A stretch of DNA of 33,477 bases from an uncultured Acetatifactor sp. (GTDB lineage Bacteria > Bacillota > Clostridia > Lachnospirales > Lachnospiraceae), in NCBI GenBank assembly GCA_910589655.1, contig CAJUTJ010000059.1, forward strand, positions 1-33,477. The letters run 5' to 3'. A program made the position numbers and the translations under genes. Below the pieces are notes generated by a model. It was given only the letters and a program-made list of their open reading frames with translations, was not told the DNA's origin and did no database searches. Shown in pieces: positions 25,448 through 32,267 of the stretch (positions are counted from its first letter, which is position 1; each line of letters opens with the position of its first letter).

Positions 25448-26716
25448 TTATGCTCCGGCAGATTCACAGGATGCCGCTTTCGCGCGAAGCAAATCATATG
25501 CTTGGGCTTCCTCCGATAATTTCAGCCAGATTACCTGTTTGGCATGAGGGCAGCTTTCCACAGCCTCACCCTCACCGTTATACATTTCTTCCACAATGGT
25601 TTCCACGTTTTCTCCACTTGGCTTCATGATTTCAATCCGATCCCCTACGGAAAATTTATTTTTCTGTTCGATCCGGATCAGGTGATCTCTTTTCTCTTCC
25701 ACAATCCCCAGATAGACGGATTCACTGATATACGTACTGTTATCATAAATCTGCGTATTTTCATTTGGTTTCCCGAAATAGAAACCGGTGGTAAATTGGC
25801 GGTAAGTGCACTGTGCAATCTCCTGCCGATACCATTCCATGCGGCTTCTGTAAACCGTCTCGGACGCAAAACAATCGTCGATGGCTTTCCGATATGTCCG
25901 AGCCACGGCGGCCACATAAAGCGCCGTCTTCATGCGACCTTCGATTTTTAAGCTGTCAATGCCCGCGCCCATCAGTTCCGGCAGATACTCAATCATACAG
26001 AGATCCTTGGAATTAAAAATGAAAGTACCTCTCTCGTTTTCATAGACGGGCAGATACTCTCCGGGACGTGTCTCTTCCACCACTGCATATTTCCATCGGC
26101 AGGGATGGGTACATGCACCGCGATTGGCATCTCTGCCCGTAAAATAATTGCTTAACAGGCATCTGCCCGAATAGGATATGCACATAGCTCCATGTACAAA
26201 GCTCTCAATCTCCATCTCTTCCGGAATATTCTTCCGGATCTCACGTATTTCCTCCAAGGAAAGCTCCCTTGCGGACACCACCCTCTTTGCACCCAGCTTC
26301 CACCAGAACAGATATGTCCGATAGTTAGTGTTATTGGCCTGAGTGGAAATATGGATCTCTGCCTGCGGCCACACTTCCTTGGCGATGGCAAACATACCGG
26401 GATCGGAAATGATCAATGCATCCGGCGGGGCGGGCTTCAGATCCCGCAGTTCCCGAAAATAGTTTTCCGCACCCTCCAGATCACTATTATGCGCCAGAAT
26501 ATTAGCCGTCACATACACCTTCACCCCACGCTCATGGGCAAAGGCTATCCCCTCCGCCATTTCTTCCATGGAAAAATTCTTGGCCTTCGCACGCAGGCCA
26601 AACGCCTCTCCGCCTATATAAACCGCATCCGCTCCGAAGATCACTGCGGTCTTCAATACCTCCAAACTGCTGGCAGGTATCAACAGTTCAGGCTTCCTCT
26701 TTAATTCAGAGCTCAT
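25448..26716 (-). CDS. trhP: U32-family peptidase-like tRNA hydroxylation protein (TrhP)
   Basis: A 422-residue U32 protein. PELLIPASSLEVLKTAVIFG and GADAVYIGGEAFGLRAKAKN form the start; the conserved SFVHGAMCISYSGRC, then LLSNYFTGRDANRGACTHPC carries the cysteines expected to bind an iron-sulfur cluster; SLKIEGRMKTALYV follows, then a C-terminal barrel domain. Despite the peptidase name, TrhP/YrrO proteins hydroxylate U34 of certain tRNAs to ho5U using prephenate-derived chemistry. The neighbouring O-methyltransferase is the expected next enzyme. AGAGGA precedes ATG 26716. It lies 229 bases after trmR. Confidence 0.88.
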   Translation of the reverse strand: MSSELKRKPELLIPASSLEVLKTAVIFGADAVYIGGEAFGLRAKAKNFSMEEMAEGIAFAHERGVKVYVTANILAHNSDLEGAENYFRELRDLKPAPPDALIISDPGMFAIAKEVWPQAEIHISTQANNTNYRTYLFWWKLGAKRVVSARELSLEEIREIRKNIPEEMEIESFVHGAMCISYSGRCLLSNYFTGRDANRGACTHPCRWKYAVVEETRPGEYLPVYENERGTFIFNSKDLCMIEYLPELMGAGIDSLKIEGRMKTALYVAAVARTYRKAIDDCFASETVYRSRMEWYRQEIAQCTYRQFTTGFYFGKPNENTQIYDNSTYISESVYLGIVEEKRDHLIRIEQKNKFSVGDRIEIMKPSGENVETIVEEMYNGEGEAVESCPHAKQVIWLKLSEEAQAYDLLRAKAASCESAGA

Positions 26717-26760
26717 AATTTATTCCTCTGTACGCTTTCTTCATTCAGTCTTTCGGCCAT

Positions 26761-26928
26761 GCACCGATTTATTGATTCCCGCGAGCAATACGCTAAGCGG
26801 CTGCGAAGCCGATATTTGGCGAATGCCGCGAGGGTTACATACCATAGCGTCTTGCGGGCACATTGCGCTCTGCAGCGCTACAAGCTTGATACCCCGCTGC
26901 CTGCAGCAGGGTTGTTGACTGTTTGTGC
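26761..26928. repeat. C-type repeat split by about 143 bp
   Basis: GCACCGATTTATTGATT (26761-26777) and GTTTGTGC (26921-26928) together equal the reverse complement of the intact 25-base repeat at 32211-32235. The intervening 143 bases are palindrome-rich (for instance CCCGCTGC...GCAGCAGGG) and carry no gene; GATT and GACT flank them as a possible imperfect target duplication. The whole gap 26717-26945 holds no coding sequence. Confidence 0.5.
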
Positions 26929-26945
26929 CGCTTTTTCAAATAACG

Positions 26946-27587
26946 TTATTTCCTGATACTTAAAGTCACCCCGTCACCCACCGGTAATATCACCGTTTCC
27001 AACCGAGGATGATGCTTTAACTCATAAAGGTACTCCCGCATACGGGCATGAATCGTCCTGTTTCTTCTGGTCACGGCAAACCGCGATTCTATCACATCGC
27101 CGTCCTGAAGCACATTGTCAGACACCAGCATCCCGCCGTCGGCCAGCAGCCGCAGGATATCCGGCAGGAAATGGATATACTGACCCTTTGCCGCATCCAT
27201 AAAAATGAAATCATATGCCCCTTCCAGCCCTTTTAAGATTTCTGCGGCATCTCCTTCCAAAAGAGTGATTCTGTCCTCTTTTCCTGCCCGTCTGAAATTC
27301 TCTTTTGCTATGGGAATCCGTTTCTCATATTTCTCGATCGTAGTTATCCGGCAGTCTTCAGGCCCGTATTCACTCATCAGCAACGCAGAAAAGCCGACAG
27401 CGGTTCCGACCTCCAGAATGCTCTTCGGCTTTGAAAGCTGCAAAAGAAATTTCAGCAGGCTCTGCATAGACTTGCGGATAATGGGAACCTGTGTCTCGTT
27501 TGCACTCTTTTCTATCTCGTCTAAAAAAGGAGTATTGCCCTTATCAAAGGAATCGATAAAGACAGACAATCTCTCGTCAATTACCAT
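26946..27587 (-). CDS. trmR: tRNA 5-hydroxyuridine O-methyltransferase (TrmR/YrrM)
   Basis: A 213-residue class I SAM-dependent methyltransferase of the COMT-like O-methyltransferase_3 family. The SAM-binding motif is ILEVGTAVGFSALLM, with IEKYEKRIPIAKENF, LLEGDAAEIL and FIFMDAAKGQY following. In Bacillus, TrmR methylates ho5U34 made by TrhP to mo5U34, and the genes are neighbours there as here, which supports the assignment over a generic catechol methyltransferase. ATG 27587 overlaps the end of the MltG-like gene by 11 bases (27577-27587). An upstream GTG at 27602 is an alternative. Confidence 0.85.
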   Translation of the reverse strand: MVIDERLSVFIDSFDKGNTPFLDEIEKSANETQVPIIRKSMQSLLKFLLQLSKPKSILEVGTAVGFSALLMSEYGPEDCRITTIEKYEKRIPIAKENFRRAGKEDRITLLEGDAAEILKGLEGAYDFIFMDAAKGQYIHFLPDILRLLADGGMLVSDNVLQDGDVIESRFAVTRRNRTIHARMREYLYELKHHPRLETVILPVGDGVTLSIRK

Positions 27588-27978
27588 TGGAATTTTCCGC
27601 ACCTTTCGCAGCCTTAACCGCTTCCGCCATAGCTTCCATCATTTCTTCCCCAGTCATGGAAGTTTTCAGTTCAAAGACCCCCGGCCCTACGTCCTTTGTA
27701 AAATCCGAAAAATAGTACTGCAGCATGAAAAGTCTTCCGTCCTTCACCAGACCCTTGCTTTCAAACAGCTCCCCTATGTCGGAAGGGGACATATCTTCGG
27801 TGACGGTGACGGTAATTGCTCTTCCCTCTCCGGAGGAGACGGCAGGCTCCGTAAAAATCCGGTATCCGTAATCGTATGCCATCAATGCCCCGTTATATAT
27901 GGCATAGATGGCAAAAATGGCCACACCGACTCTGAATACTGCGCCGAATACGGCGCCGATTATACTGCTCGTTTTCAT
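27577..27978 (-). CDS. Short MltG/YceG-like membrane protein lacking the catalytic domain
   Basis: A 133-residue protein, far shorter than full MltG (about 330-380). It has one membrane helix (SIIGAVFGAVFRVGVAIFAI) and an N-terminal YceG-type domain (ITVTVTEDMSPSDIGELFES, KGLVKDGRLFMLQYYF) of the LysM-like kind that precedes the transglycosylase core. The catalytic glutamate region is absent, yet the frame is intact, with GGAGG before ATG 27978 and overlapping the start of trmR. Full-length MltG (YrrL) holds this position in Bacillus, so a real reduced relative seems more likely than a pseudogene. It may bind glycan without cleaving it. Confidence 0.75.
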   Translation of the reverse strand: MKTSSIIGAVFGAVFRVGVAIFAIYAIYNGALMAYDYGYRIFTEPAVSSGEGRAITVTVTEDMSPSDIGELFESKGLVKDGRLFMLQYYFSDFTKDVGPGVFELKTSMTGEEMMEAMAEAVKAAKGAENSNGN

Positions 27979-28023
27979 AATAACCTCCATGCCGACTTTC
28001 ACGGCGCAAATCACCCGGCTGCA

Positions 28024-28344
28024 TTAATCAAAATCAATGGCCTCTGTAATCTGCATATTGGCCTTCTGTATCATTCTGCAGAAAGCAAGTTCTGCGGCGA
28101 GGAATTCATCTACTATAGGATTTTCCCTGAAATCCTCATAATCCCTCTCGAATTGATCTATTTTATGAAAATCGGTATCTGCACTAATCTGCAATTCATA
28201 ATTGCGTCTGCGGAAATCATCGAGCTGTGCTTTTAATTCCGGATACTGCCTGACTCTGTCCCGTTCTCTGGCATAGTTTTGATATATTTCCGTATTTTTA
28301 ATAGCCATGATATACATCAGCACGGCCCGATCAAGCTCGTTCAT
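28024..28344 (-). CDS. YlbF/YmcA-family protein
   Basis: A 106-residue helical protein. KNTEIYQNYARERDRVRQYP, ELKAQLDDFRRRNYELQ and EFLAAELAFCRMIQKANMQI fit the YlbF/YmcA (Com_YlbF) family. In Bacillus these proteins form a complex with YaaT that controls RNase Y activity and development. TAGGAGGG precedes the ATG. It lies between the RNase J gene and the MltG-like gene, so a link to RNA turnover is plausible but inferred. Confidence in the family is good; the individual paralog is not assigned. Confidence 0.8.
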   Translation of the reverse strand: MNELDRAVLMYIMAIKNTEIYQNYARERDRVRQYPELKAQLDDFRRRNYELQISADTDFHKIDQFERDYEDFRENPIVDEFLAAELAFCRMIQKANMQITEAIDFD

Positions 28345-28413
28345 GTCGCCCTCCTATTTTGATTCCGATTGATTCCGTCCCTGCGCTCCCCGCCTTTTGC
28401 CGGAAAAGGGGTT

Positions 28414-30087
28414 TTAAACTTCCATAATGATGGGGAGTATCATGGGACGTCTCTTCGTTTTCTTCCATACGTAGTCGCCCAATGTGTCTTTTGTTGTGCT
28501 CTTCAGCTTGCCCCAGTCATAGATCCCTCTGTCGAGGCATTTCTGCAAAGCCTCATCCACAGTCTGTCTGGCCTCTTCAATAAGCTCGTCCGATTCCTTC
28601 ACATAGACGAATCCTCTGGAGACGATATCGGGTCCTGCCGCCAGCTGCCCGCTGACGCGGTCCAGACTCATTACCACAATCATAATACCGTCCTCCGCCA
28701 GATGCTGGCGGTCACGGAGCACCACGTTTCCGACGTCTCCCACGCCGAGTCCGTCTACCAGAATGGTTCCAACGGGAACCTTTCCCGTCACTGCCGCGCC
28801 CTCACCGTCCAGCTCCAGCACATCGCCGGAGGAGAGGATAAACACATTATCCTTATCCATACCAAGGCTTTGGGCAATCTTGGCCTGTGCCTTCAGGTGC
28901 TTATATTCGCCGTGAACCGGAATGGCATACTTGGGACGAATCAGAGTATACAAAAGCTTTATCTCTTCCTGACAGGCATGTCCGGATACATGGGCATCCT
29001 GAAATATCACATCCGCGCCCTTTCGGAGCAGTTCATTGATAATCTTGGTCACGGGTTTCTCATTACCGGGTATGGGATTTGAGGAAAAGATAACGGTGTC
29101 TCCCGCACCTACGGTGATCTTTCGGTGCATCCCGTTTGCCATACGGCTCAACGCCGCCATGCTTTCCCCTTGGCTTCCGGTGGTAATGATGACCTGCTTC
29201 TCATCCGGATAATTCTTCATCTGTTCAATTTCCACCAAAGTGTTCTCGGGGATACTGATACATTCCAGATTCCTTGCCGTCTCTATAATGCTGACCATGC
29301 TTCTGCCCTCTACGGAAACTTTTCTTCCGAACTTGTATGCCGTATTGATGATCTGCTGTACACGGTCTACATTGGAGGCAAAGGTAGCCACAAATATTCT
29401 TGTATTCTTATGCTCTTCAAACAAAGTGTCAAAGGTCTTACCCACCGTTCTTTCGGAAGGCGTAAAACCGGGCCGCTCCGCATTGGTAGAATCACACATC
29501 AGCGCCAAAACGCCTTTCTTCCCCAGCTCCGCGAAACGCTGTAAATCGATGGCGTCTCCAAATACGGGAGTGTAATCCACTTTAAAGTCTCCGGTATGCA
29601 CAATCACACCCGCCGGAGAGTAAATGGCAAGCGCCGCCGCATCCACAATACTGTGATTGGTCTTAATAAATTCTATACGGAACTGCCCCAGATTAATGGA
29701 CTGTCCGAACTTTACGACCTTACGCTTTGTGCCCTTTACCAGATTATGCTCTTTCAGCTTGTTTTCAATAATGCCCATGGTAAGGCGTGTCCCGTAAATC
29801 GGTACGTTAATCTCCCGGAGCACATAGGGCAGCGCACCGATATGATCCTCATGCCCATGTGTGATCACAAAGCCCTTTACCTTGTCAATATTATCCTTCA
29901 AATAAGTCACATCGGGAATTACAAGATCAATTCCCAACATATCGTCCGCGGGAAAGGAAAGGCCACAATCCACCACAACAATACTGTCCTCATACTCGAA
30001 GGCAGTAATGTTCATCCCAATTTGCTCCAATCCGCCCAAAGGAATGACCTTCAGCTTGGAGCAGCTGTTATTCTCTTTTTTCTTCAA
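28414..30087 (-). CDS. rnj: Ribonuclease J
   Basis: A 557-residue metallo-beta-lactamase/beta-CASP ribonuclease with 5'-3' exo- and endonuclease activity in mRNA decay and rRNA maturation. The metal-binding motif is HGHEDH (77-82), with further ligands in HTGDFKVD and PVHGEYKHLKAQ. The beta-CASP region (FVATFASNVDRVQQIIN) and a C-terminal RNase J domain (VGDVGNVVLRDRQHLAEDGI) follow. It begins with TTG at 30087, preceded by GGAGGAG, and overlaps the end of fur by 20 bases. The alternative start could be further in, but the ribosome binding site supports TTG. Confidence 0.96.
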   Translation of the reverse strand: MKKKENNSCSKLKVIPLGGLEQIGMNITAFEYEDSIVVVDCGLSFPADDMLGIDLVIPDVTYLKDNIDKVKGFVITHGHEDHIGALPYVLREINVPIYGTRLTMGIIENKLKEHNLVKGTKRKVVKFGQSINLGQFRIEFIKTNHSIVDAAALAIYSPAGVIVHTGDFKVDYTPVFGDAIDLQRFAELGKKGVLALMCDSTNAERPGFTPSERTVGKTFDTLFEEHKNTRIFVATFASNVDRVQQIINTAYKFGRKVSVEGRSMVSIIETARNLECISIPENTLVEIEQMKNYPDEKQVIITTGSQGESMAALSRMANGMHRKITVGAGDTVIFSSNPIPGNEKPVTKIINELLRKGADVIFQDAHVSGHACQEEIKLLYTLIRPKYAIPVHGEYKHLKAQAKIAQSLGMDKDNVFILSSGDVLELDGEGAAVTGKVPVGTILVDGLGVGDVGNVVLRDRQHLAEDGIMIVVMSLDRVSGQLAAGPDIVSRGFVYVKESDELIEEARQTVDEALQKCLDRGIYDWGKLKSTTKDTLGDYVWKKTKRRPMILPIIMEV

Positions 30088-30538
30088 TTAAATCTCCTCC
30101 ACATTCCTTACAAAAGCCGTAGAGTTTGACTTCATGATTCACAATCGAAAATCCGGTAGTGTCAGTGATCTTTTTCTCCAGTTCCTCCAGCAGATCATCC
30201 CGGAAAGAGATCACTTTACCGCAATTCATACAGATCAAATGGTGATGATGGTGCTTTTGTTCATTACCGGAAACCGTCCCCATCTCATATCGTACAAAAC
30301 CATCATCTAAATTAATCCGGTCAATCAGATGTAACTCATTCAGCAGTTGTATCGTTCTATAAACAGTGGCCAGCCCAATATCAGGGCAATCCACTTTTAC
30401 AAGCTCAAATATTTCTTCGGCAGTCAGATGTTCTTCCGGACACGACGCGATTGCCTCCAGCACCATAAGCCTCTGCTTCGTCACCTTTAGTCCTCTATTT
30501 TTCAATAAATCTTTAAACGCTTTTCTGTCCACTGCCAT
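30068..30538 (-). CDS. fur: Fur-family metal-responsive repressor
   Basis: A 156-residue regulator. An N-terminal winged helix (RGLKVTKQRLMVLEAIASCP to ATVYRTIQLLNELHLI) is followed by the dimer/metal domain: HHHHH (96-100), CMNC (103-106) and CKEC (143-146) for structural zinc, plus the regulatory site histidines. The pattern fits Fur more than PerR or Zur, but the metal is not certain. GGAG lies seven bases before ATG 30538. It follows the DUF1292 gene by 13 bases and overlaps RNase J, so the three are probably one transcript. Confidence 0.88.
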   Translation of the reverse strand: MAVDRKAFKDLLKNRGLKVTKQRLMVLEAIASCPEEHLTAEEIFELVKVDCPDIGLATVYRTIQLLNELHLIDRINLDDGFVRYEMGTVSGNEQKHHHHHLICMNCGKVISFRDDLLEELEKKITDTTGFSIVNHEVKLYGFCKECGGDLIEEKRE

Positions 30539-30551
30539 ATACTTACTCCGG

Positions 30552-30821
30552 TTAATCCCGAACGAACTCAACGTCCTCCAACATATTTTCAAATACACCC
30601 GCTACGGCGGCAAGCTCGTTGTCATCGGAAACGATGGAAAACACGCTCTCCTCCTCGCCGTCCTTGGACATGTCTTTCAAAATAAGGGCTTCTCCGTCTC
30701 CTTCTTCAAAATCCGTCACCAAAATATAGTTACAGCCGTTAATTCTGGTCTGCTCCAGTACATAAAATTCTACCGGATTATCCCCCTCCGGCTGAAAAGT
30801 AATCTTCTCCAATTTCGCCAT
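30552..30821 (-). CDS. yrzB: DUF1292 protein (YrzB family)
   Basis: An 89-residue acidic protein of the DUF1292 family: KITFQPEGDNPVEFYVLEQT, then RINGCNYILVTD, EGDGEALILKDMSKDGEEES and a C-terminal helix. Function is unknown; in Firmicutes it is commonly beside ireB and ruvX, as here. ATG 30821 is chosen (MAKLEKITF) with AAGGT upstream. Confidence 0.87.
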   Translation of the reverse strand: MAKLEKITFQPEGDNPVEFYVLEQTRINGCNYILVTDFEEGDGEALILKDMSKDGEEESVFSIVSDDNELAAVAGVFENMLEDVEFVRD

Positions 30822-30967
30822 ATTATTCACATACCTTCCTAATCGGGGCATTCCGATACCCCTTGCATGCTTTGGCACACACAGTCAATCAGCTCGACAG
30901 CAGAAGCCCGCTGCCTGTCCCGTCCGCCTTACCGCCGAAACAGCATTCTGCGGCATTTCACGGGAAA

Positions 30968-31402
30968 TCACGAAATCTCTTCATTCTTCTTCCGGTCAAG
31001 ATATCCTTGCAGAATCAATACCGCTGCAATCATATCCACATAATCCTTGCGGTTTTCTCTGCGCACACCGGATTCCATCATCGTCTTATCCGCCGCCACG
31101 GTAGTCAGTCTCTCGTCCCAGAGCGTTACGGGCAGCCCCGTCCGGCGCTCCAGTTTTTCCTTGAATTCATTTGTCAATTCCGCCCGAATGCCTTCTGTAC
31201 CGTTCATATTCTTGGGAAGTCCCAATACAATCTCGCTGATATCATATTCCACAATCAGTTCTTCGATTCTTGCCAGCGTCCTGCGCAGCTTATTCTCCTC
31301 CTTGCGGCGGATAATCTCAATTCCCTGCGCCGTCACAAGCAGGCTGTCGCTGATAGCGACACCCACTGTCTTGGAACCGAAATCCAATCCCATGATTCGC
31401 AT
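30968..31402 (-). CDS. ruvX: Holliday junction resolvase-like RuvX (YqgF)
   Basis: A 144-residue RNase H-fold protein of the RuvX/YqgF family. MGLDFGSKTVGVAISD is the first catalytic strand; IVLGLPKNMNGTEG and LWDERLTT give the further active-site residues. YqgF is tied to 16S rRNA maturation in E. coli. GGAGGAAC precedes ATG 31402. It follows ireB by 11 bases and precedes yrzB by 146 bases. Confidence 0.93.
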   Translation of the reverse strand: MRIMGLDFGSKTVGVAISDSLLVTAQGIEIIRRKEENKLRRTLARIEELIVEYDISEIVLGLPKNMNGTEGIRAELTNEFKEKLERRTGLPVTLWDERLTTVAADKTMMESGVRRENRKDYVDMIAAVLILQGYLDRKKNEEIS

Positions 31403-31413
31403 CGGTGTTCCTC

Positions 31414-31677
31414 CTACTGCCAATTTTTTGTACGGATATACTCCGCCAACAGTTCTTCTACCAATTCATCGCGTTCTACCTTCATAATCAGGCTGCGTGC
31501 ATTCTTATGACTGGTAATATAAGTAGGATCTCCACTCATAATATATCCAACGATTTGATTTACCGGATTGTATCCCTTTTCTGTCAATGCTTCATATACG
31601 GTGGACAATACCACCCTCACCCCAGTCTCAGGCTCTGTCGCTACCTTGAAGTATTGTGTATTTCCTAAGTCCTGCAT
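31414..31677 (-). CDS. ireB: IreB family protein (DUF965)
   Basis: An 87-residue protein: QYFKVATEPETGVRVVLSTV, YEALTEKGYNPVNQIVGYIM, SGDPTYITSHKNARSLI. IreB is a phosphorylation target of the IreK Ser/Thr kinase and a negative regulator of cephalosporin tolerance in enterococci. In Firmicutes it is usually with ruvX and often alaS. GGGGACG precedes the ATG. Upstream, 31678-32251 contains no gene. Confidence 0.93.
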   Translation of the reverse strand: MQDLGNTQYFKVATEPETGVRVVLSTVYEALTEKGYNPVNQIVGYIMSGDPTYITSHKNARSLIMKVERDELVEELLAEYIRTKNWQ

Positions 31678-31797
31678 ATCGTCCCCATTCTCCCGTCAAA
31701 GTGTGCTGATACGATCGTCTACTTCCCTCTATCATACCTCATTTGTATTTAAAATTCAAGTTTTACCGGAATTTCTTTGGCAATAAAGTAACAGTTC

Positions 31798-31931
31798 GTT
31801 ACTGTTCACACCCACGCCACCGCGAGGCGTTTTCACGCGTTTTTTGCGTGACAAACCCGAGGACGCCGTGCGCGAAACCGCTGTTTTGTGGTTTCTGTGC
31901 ATGTGTTACTGGTCACGGAGTGAACAGTAAC
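31798..31931. repeat. Palindromic repeat element B, copy 2
   Basis: A 134-bp element with GTTACTGTTCAC at one end and TGAACAGTAAC at the other. It is in the opposite orientation to the copy at 25194-25326 and about equally intact. It is followed at once by element A copy 2. Confidence 0.8.
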
Positions 31932-32069
31932 AACAGTTCAGACAGCCCTTCCCGCGAAGTCAAAATCGCGTCTCTATGCGATTTTGCGAGACATACGGGC
32001 GCCAAAACGCATTCTTTTCGCGTTTTGTGTGCATCTTGTAACGGTTCAGTGACCTGTCTGAACTGCTAC
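31932..32069. repeat. Palindromic repeat element A, copy 2
   Basis: The core 31952-32069 differs from the copy at 7652-7770 by about five changes over 118 bases. Its left end CAGTTCAGACAG and right end CTGTCTGAACTG are inverted repeats of each other. It abuts element B copy 2. A short B-type end (GGTACTGTTCACTCGCTGT) also lies at about 32089-32107. Confidence 0.8.
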
Positions 32070-32151
32070 GCAATAAAGTATTCGTTTGGTACTGTTCACT
32101 CGCTGTTTTTTTACATGAAAATCCAATCTTCCAAACATGCCGCCAGCAGCG

Positions 32152-32235
32152 GCACAAACAATTAATGAATTGGTGCAAACCAAGGACTGACTTAGTTTCT
32201 CTTAGGTTGGGCACAAACAATCAATAAATCGGTGC
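32152..32235. repeat. Pair of 25-bp C-type repeats
   Basis: 32152-32176 and 32211-32235 are 25-base direct repeats (GCACAAACAATTAATGAATT then GGTGC; the second differs at four positions) separated by 34 bases. A third copy, split in two, is at 26761-26928. Each is itself a weak palindrome (GCAC...GTGC). Confidence 0.7.
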
Positions 32236-32241
32236 AAGTCT

Positions 32242-32267
32242 GGAAGAATCGCTACTGCGATTCTTCC
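32242..32267. terminator. Perfect 11-bp hairpin spanning the mtaB stop codon
   Basis: GGAAGAATCGC and GCGATTCTTCC pair perfectly around a four-base loop; the mtaB stop (CTA at 32252-32254 on the plus strand) lies at the loop. No U-run follows on the minus strand, so termination is uncertain; RNA protection is equally possible. Confidence 0.45.

Noticed and set aside
27205..28236. A 343-codon plus-strand frame opposite trmR, mltG-like and ylbF-like genes
   Set aside because: It spans three well-supported minus-strand genes with overlapping starts and ribosome binding sites; the long open frame is a composition effect.
32152..32235. Two 25-base repeats with a 34-base spacer as a mini CRISPR
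   Set aside because: Only two units, no cas genes in the window, and a third copy lies alone 5 kb away, so it is a dispersed repeat.
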